From positions 124,001-188,000 of the forward strand of contig JANFNE010000043.1 in the NCBI GenBank assembly GCA_024867545.1: a DNA stretch of 64,000 nucleotides, in the 5' to 3' direction. Under the pieces are notes generated by a model, which searched no databases, had not been told where the DNA came from, and worked only from the letters and a program-made list of their open reading frames with translations. A program made the translations under genes and the position numbers. The DNA comes from Phytopythium helicoides. Its lineage: Eukaryota > Oomycota > Peronosporomycetes > Pythiales > Pythiaceae. How positions within the stretch are numbered: position 1 is the first letter of the stretch; the number at the start of each line of letters is the position of its first letter. Shown piece after piece: positions 56,455 through 64,000 of the stretch.

Positions 56455-58556
56455 ATGAGCTTCCGCGGCGTGTTGCTGCGCTTGGCCGACGGCGCCGGCG
56501 CCTTCCGCGTGCTGGCGCCCGACGCGGCGCTGCGACTGCCGCAGGAGGCGGCGCCAGCGGCCGCCGAGCCCCGCGTGGCCGCGTCCGACGCCGCGACGGG
56601 CCAGCTGCTGGGCGTGGCGCGGCTCTCGGCCGTGTCGGCGCGCGCGGCGCTGCGCTCGGCGCTCTGGGTCTCGCCGGCGGCGGCGGCGCGGCCGAGCGCC
56701 AGTGCCTCTGCTTCTACTTCCGCTCCGACGTCGAGTTCGAGCTGTTCGCGCGCGCAGCCGACGCCGTTCCGCAACGCGCAGCGGTACTCGCTGCTACAGC
56801 AGTCGGTGCTGCTCGAGCTACAGGCCCAGCGAGAGATGGAGCTCACGTCCCGCGCGGCGCTGCAGGCCGCGGCCGCGGCCGCGGTGCGCGCGCTCGCCAA
56901 CAGGAAGACCAGCCCCAAGAACGGATCGCAGCCCGCAGACGTCAAGCTCGAGAAGCCTGCGGTCAAGCAGGAAACGCCAAGAGCGGTTGGGAAGACGGCT
57001 GCAGCCAACTCAAAGAAGGCCAACAACGCATCGCCCAGGTACTCGCGAGCCGAGCTGGATGCCATCTCCGGAACCCCGAGGTATGCGAGACGCTATGCAA
57101 ATGACAGCACGGCAAACAAACACGACGCTGACACACGAACGTTGCCACACAGGAACGGGTCAACTGCGCGCGATTCGGAGGCCGGGCGTAACGAAAGTGC
57201 CCCCCAAACTTGTGTCTTGTGCCGCTTCCAGTCCACGCCGGCGACAGGCGCCGAGCAATTCAAGATTCACCCGTTTGTGCTCAAGGTAGGTTGTGGTGTC
57301 TCCTGGACCTGTTTCATGGGAATTCAACTGTAGGCGCGTGACACGCAGGATGGGCGAGACCACGAGATCCACATTTGCAAGATTTGCCTGCAGAAGGTGT
57401 TGCAGCGGCGAATGCTTGCCGCGAAGGATTCGTCTCCGTGCTGCAATTTGTGCTCAGAGCCCACCTCGCAGCCAAAAGGAAAAGTAAAGCAGTGCGCGCA
57501 CGAGATGTGTAAGAAGTTGTACTGTGCACCTTGCATCGACAGAATCATGGGGAAGGCCCAGGTATGGCTTGCTAAATCTAGCTGTGAGAGCAAGAGTGGA
57601 TTCCTTGTAACCTGCAATACGCATGGAGCAGGCGCACAAGGTCTGGCGTACAAAAAGATGGTTTTGCCCGAACTGCACCGAAGACGAAGCGTCTGGTTCA
57701 GTGTGCGTGTTTCTCTTGATAAGGGCATGAGTGGTTTTCCCTTGACTTACCTATTTTTGCTCCATTCTCAGCCAAACGAGTGAGAAGAGTAGTCGTGGAT
57801 TTCAAGCTCCAGCCAAGCACGGTTGTTGCCGATGACGCTTCACGTAGCAAGAAGAAGCGAAAGCGGATTGAAGACGATTCATCAGACAGTAATAGCGCAG
57901 CCGTCGCACAATCAGCACTCACGACTGTACTACCAAAAGACATGACGCCTCTGGATTACTTCGCGCCATACTACCAGTTTGTCGTCACTCGCGAAGAAGC
58001 CAACCCGCCCGAGGAAGAATCCGAAGATGTGTGCTTCTGTTGCAAAGACGGCGGCGACGTGATCGAGTGTGACTGGAAAGGCTTGGCCGGTAATTTTGCT
58101 CGCTGCCCCAAAGTGTATCACGAAGGTGCGTTGCTGACTCGTTCGAGCGCTATTGGGACGTTGGACTGACTGTATTCATGGCTTTGTTTTCACTAGATTG
58201 TCTTGGATATTCTGTGCCTGAGGAGAAAGAGTGGCTGTGCCCTCGCCACCGGTGCTTTCAGTGTGGTATCATTGCACAGTTCAGTTGTCGCTTTTGCGTT
58301 ACATCGTTTTGCGAGGTGTGTGCCAATTGAGACAATTCATACTGCCCTGCATGGTTTCGGAGTGGAACTCATTAGGTCGTGTTTGTGCTTTCAGAATCAC
58401 CTCCCAGAGGAGGCGCGCCGTGTGGGACACGGAACCCCGGACATTCCTACAAGCACCTACGTCATCTGCCCTACTTGTAACAAACATGCAGCAGACGCCG
58501 TCGCGCAAAAGAAGCTGCCACAAGACTTTTACGACCGAGTCTTCTGCGCGCAATAA
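56455..58556 (+). CDS. PHD/C5HCH-type zinc-finger protein, chromatin-associated
   Basis: The ATG at 56455 opens an Ala/Ser-rich N-terminus with a short coiled region (about residues 105-150). Cys pairs follow in successive exons: CVLCRF, then HICKICLQKVL, CCNLCSE, QCAHEMCKKLYCAPC, then CFCCKDGGDVIECDW and RCPKVYHEDCLGYSVPEE, then WLCPRHRCFQCG, CRFCVTSFCE and finally VICPTCNKH. The EDVCFCCKDGGD-to-ENHLPEE part matches the PHD plus C5HCH module of NSD-type proteins, which read histone tails. Good introns lie at GAAG|GTGCGT...CACTAG|AT (about 58126-58197) and GAG|GTGTGT...TTTCAG (58315-58395). Others, near 57080, 57285 and 57562, are likely. No SET domain is present, so it is probably a reader. 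Stop at 58554-58556. Confidence 0.75.
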
Positions 58557-58679
58557 CTTTTTTTATTCGATGGGTGGCGTAGCGTCAAAGACTATATGAC
58601 TCGAACATACATAATCGATTCAAGGATGCCCAAGAAGGATCAGATTCTATTACTGCTAGCTGGTTTCGTCTTTGTTGCG

Positions 58680-60273
58680 CTACGACAAGATGAAGCTGGT
58701 GTTGGAGTAGTCACTTAACAGCGGATTATATCTGAAGACATTGAGGAGCAGTAAGCGGTGAGATACCCCGGCACGTAACGTCAATGCATCCATATCATAC
58801 CCTGTCATCGTCTTGGTTTTGCTAGTGTCCGCAAACTCCTTCAAGAATTCGGATGACTTCACAACCGAAACCTTTGGAAATCACATTCAGACGCGAAATG
58901 AGTATCGAGTCCCAACTCCCGCCTCGACCATTTACAAAGACTGTTACCTCGTCGGTCGAGCGCGACATTTTGGAGCAATAAGCCTTCTTGAGTCTAGCAA
59001 AGTCCGTCGCGAAGAAAATGTCCGCGATGCCACCCTGGACGAGGTAAGTGTCGTGATCGTTTGTGACGCCTACAGCAGCAGCGATGCTGGTGAGTGTATA
59101 TGCGGATCACAGTGACCCATGCTTTTGCGACGTACCAGTCAGCTTTGATGCTACAAGAGGAGCATTTCCAGCGTGCAACGTCCCCTCTGACGTCGCTGTC
59201 GAACTCAGCGGGTGGTCCAGAGACTTGATCGATGACTTGGCATCAAGGTTTGGTGGCGGCAGTGCGTCAAAGTCGGCAGCAATCAGGTGGTGCTTGGGGA
59301 AGGCAATTTGCAGCGTGTTGAGGAGTTGCATGGCACCAGTCGGAATGAATGCCGAATTGAGGCAGATGTCGCGCTTCCCAAGCAAATTCCGCACGGCGCG
59401 TGCAACGTTCGAGTTGTATTTGTAAGTGACCTGGAGTGGCAGGTCGCAGCCAAAGAACTCGAGCGTTTGCCGGATCAGCGGGTCCTGCACCGGTCGGCGC
59501 GTCTCCTCCAGTGTAGGGTACTCACCCTCCTGGCCCGCATCCTCTTTCAGCTGCACGAGCGTTTCGTGCCACTTGCCGCTCTCTAGGCTCACCTTGTCGT
59601 GCGGCAGGTTGTCAAGCACCTCCATTGCCAGAAAAAAACACTGGTTGTTGACCACCGGGTGGTTGTCGGCGAACGTGAGGATGTCTTGGTTGATGACGGT
59701 GCACTGGTCCGGGTGTGCGGCGACGACGCGCTGGCGCTGGCGTTCCGCCATCACGGGGCTGATCTCGATCAGCGTGTACTTGGTGTTGGCGTAGACATCC
59801 GGCGCGTATTCCTGCGTTCACCGAGCCGCCGTGAGTGCAGTGCCGCCATCGGCCCACGCGGCGCCGCGCACCTTGAGGTAGTTGAGAATGTGCAGCGCGT
59901 TGGAGCCCGCGCCGCCACCGATCTCGTAGACGTCGAGCTGCTTCTGGCAGAAGGGCGAGTTGAGCATGTAGCTGGCGATCGCGCGCGAGTAGTGCGGCGC
60001 GAAGACCTCGACGGGCGTGAGCCAGGCCTCCTTGCGCGCCGCATACAGCCCCGCCACCACGCGGCGGTACTCGAACTCGCCCAGCAGGTTGCCGAAGTCG
60101 ATGGGCTCGGCCGGCGCGTGCAGCACCTCGCGGCCCTGCGTCGTAAAGTAGCCGGCCTCCTTGGCGTACAGCGACCCGTAGATGAACTCGCGCGTCAGCA
60201 CCGCGGGCCGCGCCGCCTCCGCGAACCCGCGCGCGCGCGTCAAGGCCCCGCCCCGGCGCAGCAGCCTCGCCAT
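58680..60273 (-). CDS. DUF185 / NDUFAF7-like methyltransferase, probably mitochondrial
   Basis: NDUFAF7-type enzymes methylate an Arg on a complex I subunit during assembly. The ATG at 60273 (also 60282) gives an Arg-rich, acid-free N-terminus (MARLLRRGGALTRARGFAEA) typical of mitochondrial import. Exon 1 has the motif-I-like VYEIGGGAGSNALHILNYLK. A 63-bp intron (GTGCGC...AACGCAG) joins it to EYAPDVYANTKYTLIEISP-x2-AERQRQRV. Exon 2 contains NQCFFLAMEVLDNLPHDKV. Further exons carry DTYLVQGGIADIFFATDFARL and a tail with YNPLLSDYSNTSF to the stop at 58680. It shares a 260-bp divergent promoter region with VPS33. The DUF185 assignment rests on motif I, the EISP motif and the ADIFF-TDF region. The human target is not assured here. 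Confidence 0.65.
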
Positions 60274-60532
60274 GCTGGTCACCTCGTCGCCTGCAGGATC
60301 GGCGGGTCCGGGCTGCGGAAAACGAACGGGCTCGGGTCAGAGACCGCGGCCCAAAACGGTTTATTATGCAATTTGTAATAAAGTGGGCTGGGTCGGGTCT
60401 CTTCGTCGGAGAGGTTGCGCCACCGAACCCGACCCGACCCGCGCTTCCCCCAGAAAGCCTCCGAGGGGGAAAGCACGCTTCGAGGGCACTTGGATCCGGG
60501 GAGGAAGCGGCGGGGAAGCGCGGCCAGGCGAC

Positions 60533-62528
60533 ATGTCGAAGGCGTCGAGTCTGGAGAACGGCGTGCTGAACCTGGCGGTGCTGCGCGAGGACTCGCGGCG
60601 CGAGCTGTTCTCGATCCTGGACTCGATCGGCAAGGACATCTGCCTGGTGCTCGACCCGGAGCTGAACGGGCCGCTGAACCACGTGCTCGTGGACGGCACG
60701 GCCGTGCTCAAGGACCACGGCATCAAGGACTTCCATGCTTTCGGCAAGTCCATCAAGACCAGCTGCGAGTTCGTGCTCTTCCTCGTGCGCCCCAGCGTGC
60801 GCGCCATGCGCTACGTCTCCAAGTACGTGCGCGAGCTCGGCGCCGCGGCCGACGGCGGCGCCGCCAGCGCCAAGAAGCGCTTCCACCTGTACTACGTCAG
60901 CCGCCGCACGCTCGTGTGCGACGAGGTACTCAAGAAGGAGGGTGTATTCGGCAGCCTCAGCGTTGGAGAGTACAAGCTCGACCTCATCCCCTTCGACGAC
61001 GACCTCCTCACGCTCGAGCTGGACACGTGCTTCAAAGAGTTCTACGTGGACAATGACAAGACCAACCTGCACACAGTAGCTGGCTCTATCATCAAGCTGC
61101 AGACCATCTTCGGCATGATCCCCAACGTCAAGTACAAAGGCGCCATGTCCAAGATCATTTGGCAGATGATGTCCCACTTCAAGCGCGAGCAGGAGGTCGC
61201 GGGCAACCCCATTGGCGTGCTAGACCCGGAGATCGACACCCTCGTGCTCATCGACCGAAATGTCGACTTGGCCACGCCCATGTGTACGCCATTGACGTAC
61301 GAGGGACTGCTGGACGAAATCCTGGGAATCACCCACGGCTTCATCACGGTCGACGCAGATCTCATCGCGGACGACGAGTCCACCCCCGGCAGCAACGGAA
61401 GTGCGCCGTCTTCTTCCGGAGACAAGAAGCAGGTTTCCATCCGCTCAACTCGAACGATAAGTTGTATGCCGAGGTGCGCGACTACCACGTTGAGCGACTC
61501 GGCATGAATCTGCAGCAGCAGGCGCGTGACATCCGAGAGCGATACGACGAGTTCCGAAAGAACCGTGATGCATCGATTAGTGAAATTCGCGAGTTCGTCA
61601 AGCGAATTCCTGGGCTGAAGCAAAACTACCAGTCTCTACAACAACACATTAATCTTGCCGAGCTGATCAAGAAGACGACCGACTCCAAGTCATTCCGAGA
61701 CCTTAAGGTCGCCGAGTATTCGATGCTTATGGGCGAGACAATCTTTGATCAGCTGGAGGAGCGAATCGGACTCCAGGATCCGTTGCCAAGCGTGCTCCGT
61801 CAGTTCTGCCTTCAGTCCATCACAAACGGTGGATCAAGGCAAAGAATTACGATTACATCCGGCGCGAGCTTGTCCAGACTTACGGGTTCGAGATGATGCT
61901 GGCGTTAAACAACCTCGAGAAGGCTGGTTTGCTTCGTCGTCGCGACACACTGTGGACAGAAGCGAGCGGATTTGCCGTGGCGCGCAAGGTATTCCGCCTC
62001 CTCAACGACGACGTGGATCCGCGAAACCCTCGCGACATCTCCTATGTGAGTCGGAGTCATGCAGCGGGCTATGCACCGCTGTCAGTTCGCCTAGTGGAAA
62101 GCGCAACAAAGCCGCGCGGGTGGGCTGCCATCCAAGAGGGTCTGCGGCAGTTGACTGGGCCTTCCGCAGAGGTTTCTCAGAAGTCATCGTCGACCAACCA
62201 GTCGGATGATCCAGCCGCAGCGGCAAATGTAAAGGTCGACACTTTTGGCAGTGAGGAGCGCAAGGTGATGCTGGTGTACTACTTGGGCGGTGTGACCTAT
62301 ATGGAGATCGCCGCACTTCGCCACGTTTCCCGGCAACCAGAATGTGAGTGTTGCTTATTGAGTTTTTTTTTTATTTTGCATGACGGGGGTGGAGTCTGAC
62401 TACCGTGTGTGACTTCACCAACTTCAGGCCCGTATGATATCATCGTTGCGACGACCAAGATTCTGAACGGCGACACGCTAGTCAAATCGTGTTTCGACAA
62501 GGACGTGCTGCGGTTCCTGAAGCTATGA
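60533..62528 (+). CDS. VPS33: Vacuolar protein sorting protein VPS33 (Sec1/Munc18 family)
   Basis: VPS33 is the SM-family subunit of the HOPS and CORVET tethering complexes that drive SNARE-mediated fusion at endosomes and vacuoles. The ATG at 60533 leads into the SM N-terminal domain (ICLVLDPELNGPLNHV, IKDFHAFG), then LDLIPFDDDLLTLEL and the diagnostic LVLIDRNVDLATPMCTPLTYEGLLDEILGI. The C-terminal half has LNSNDKLYAEVRDYH, LAELIKK, EYSMLMGET, ELVQTYGFEMMLALNNLEKAGLL, VMLVYYLGGVTYMEIAALRH and, after an intron (about 62345-62427), DIIVATTKILNGDTLVKS. Frame changes near 61436 (a T-run) and 61830 (a G-run) each need one extra base. Since VPS33 is normally single-copy and essential, sequencing error is the likelier cause. 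Confidence 0.9.
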
Positions 62529-62637
62529 GCGACGAAGACGGCAGGAAAGGGTGAGGGTCGGGGCGGTTCGGATTGAGTTGCGTTGTGATGTATTTGGAGG
62601 TGAATCAACCGCAGTTCCTCTCGATCTTGAAGCTTGT

Positions 62638-63665
62638 TCACTCCGAATTGTTACTTGCCTCACGGCTGCGAGGTGGCACCATGCTAATATCCTTCCGCTC
62701 AAGCTTGCAAATGTAAATGTCGCCTCCAAAGAGCTCAGCATGCCGATCCGTGCCGCCAGGTGAGTAGACGCTGATGTCGAAATACTCGGTCGCATTTTCG
62801 AAGAAGGCGAGCTCGTTTCTGTTTCGCATTGAGGCTTAGTACCGGTCAAATCTGGTTAGTAGTGAATAATTTCTCTCACGCACGCTGGGATACGCTGTTT
62901 GTAGGAAATGAGTACGATTGGACTCTGCGCTTTGCCTCCTTCGCGCTCGTAGTGAGCAGTGAGTTCCATCAAGGTCTGCTGCAATGCGGAGTAGTTGGTG
63001 GCGTCATACAAACAGTCGGAGCACAACACAATCGACCGATCTCCCAGCAAGGGATCGGATTCATCGATGCACTCGCCCCTGTCGTTGCACACATTTTGCA
63101 TTCGTCACATACGATCATTTCGAGCCCGCGACGTGTTGCATAGCCTCCGCTTACCAGCATAGAGATCTCGTTTGTATCATGTCGTTGGCGATCATACGCT
63201 GGACTACCTCGCTCTGCTTGCTGGCATATTCAACGTTCTCCCGAGTGAGTGGGAGCACGTCGGCAAGATCCGTCAGCATGAGAGCCTCAACACATCCTGA
63301 AGCCGCCAGTGCCAATCCGACCGCTCCAGTACCAGCTCCGAGCTCTAGTACTCGTCCAGTTCCAAGTACACTCGGATGATCACCCAAAAATGCCACGACA
63401 GCTCGTGCCTGGACATATCGGGAGCTCGATCATATCGTAAGGCGTCACATGCGAAGGAAAACGAAGCAAGCTACCGTACGCAGTTCCACACGACGCCCGC
63501 GATACCGTAGGCCGCCAGGTTCTGACGCAGCCGCAGCTCACCGTCAAGCAGCGACATGGTCGTCTCTGGCGCGCTGGCCGTTACGAAGTCGATGCCGAGA
63601 CGCGGAGGGTCCTTGGAGAGCATCTCGGGCCGGAACATGTCGCTCCAGTCGTGGTGCCAGCTCAT
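62638..63665 (-). CDS. METTL21-like methyltransferase (Methyltransf_16)
   Basis: Small SAM-dependent enzymes of this family methylate Lys on chaperones and elongation factors. The start at 63665 gives MSWHHDWSDMFRPEML, then LRQNLAAYGIAGVVWNC. After an intron (about 63478-63408) comes ARAVVAFLGDHPSVLGTGRVLELGAGTGAVGLALAASGC with SAM motif I (LELGAGTG), followed by LTDLADVLPLTRENV. Later exons carry SIVLCSDCLYDATNY (the post-II motif), PIVLISYKQRIP and FFENATEYFDISVY with DIYICKLER near the end (stop at 62638). The family and fold are clear; the target protein is not. Confidence 0.75.
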
Positions 63666-63891
63666 GGCAATCCAAGCAAAGCTGCAGGGCCGCGGCAACT
63701 CGTCACTAGTCACTAACTGCTTTATTTGTTTGTTTGTTTTTTTTCTACCAAGGGGACATGCACGGCGTGCACCATGTGCGAGCGGGTGTGTGCTCAAGGC
63801 ACGCCTACTCACTCGCGGTGTCTGCCTCAACGCACTCGCTTCCACTACATCAGGCTCCCGACCAGAGAGCCTTGGGTGCTGTCTCGGGCAC

Positions 63892-64000
63892 TTAAGCGCT
63901 CGAGTCCTTCTCGAGCAGCTCGATGCGGGCGAGCTCAAGCGAGCTGACAAGGCCGATCTCCGGGTGGAAGGACGGCTTGATGTAGTTCTCGACGGGCGGC
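63892..64000 (-). CDS. C-terminal end of an unidentified gene (partial)
   Basis: Open from the right edge to a stop at 63892-63894: 35 residues beginning PPVENYIKPSFHPEIGLVSS and ending in KDSSA. Codon use and composition look coding (all Leu, Ser and Glu codons end in G or C). Too short to assign to a family. It lies about 230 bp upstream of the METTL21-like start, same strand. Confidence 0.45.
   Translation of the reverse strand, partial: PPVENYIKPSFHPEIGLVSSLELARIELLEKDSSA

Overview
The window reads as oomycete nuclear DNA. Genes are compact and often intronless. Where introns occur they are mostly about 60-90 bp with GT-AG ends. Eukaryotic core genes sit beside families typical of oomycetes: FYVE-like/GAF proteins, WW plus B-box-like proteins, secreted Cu-only SOD-like proteins and multi-PH AGC kinases. 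GC content is high, close divergent gene pairs are common, and I found no transposon ORF, tRNA, rRNA or CRISPR array.

Layout. 1-2.8 kb: two near-identical FYVE-like/GAF genes pointing away from each other, with a broken WW/B-box gene between them. 2.9-11.9 kb: an imperfect inverted duplication with arms of about 2.6 kb and a 3.8 kb spacer. The right arm carries an intact secreted SOD-like gene and the 3' part of an intact DUF2804 gene. The left arm has a frameshifted SOD-like copy and a 5'-truncated DUF2804 remnant. The spacer holds a cytochrome b5-domain protein and ARPC4. 12-24.5 kb: another SOD-like gene, a multi-PH/zinc-ribbon/Arb2-like/AGC-kinase gene, an aldo-keto reductase, a small Cys/His-motif protein and an endonuclease/exonuclease/phosphatase-family protein. 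24.6-30.8 kb: a large Trp-rich protein resembling SFI1. 31-34.2 kb: three tandem SOD-like loci (one intact, one dead, one frameshifted and missing a copper ligand). 34.3-45.5 kb: a secreted beta-helix protein, a UCH-type deubiquitinase, a uridine-phosphorylase-like enzyme, a PA/ankyrin/IQ scaffold and a globin. 46-55 kb: one very long gene with EF-hand-like and RanBP2-type zinc-finger regions followed by about 33 Tudor-like repeats. 55.4-64 kb: a repeat protein with one membrane span, a PHD-type zinc-finger protein, a DUF185 methyltransferase, VPS33, a METTL21-like methyltransferase and a partial gene at the edge.

Two themes stand out. First, lineage-specific amplification: six SOD-like loci, an inverted gene duplication, and a Tudor array amplified in nine-repeat blocks of about 1.96 kb. 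Second, many otherwise well-conserved genes, including UCH and VPS33, carry one or more single-base frame changes, often in homopolymers. Consensus sequencing error is therefore a serious alternative to gene death for many of the 'broken' genes. The SOD-like locus at 32.4 kb has several kinds of lesion and is the clearest true pseudogene.
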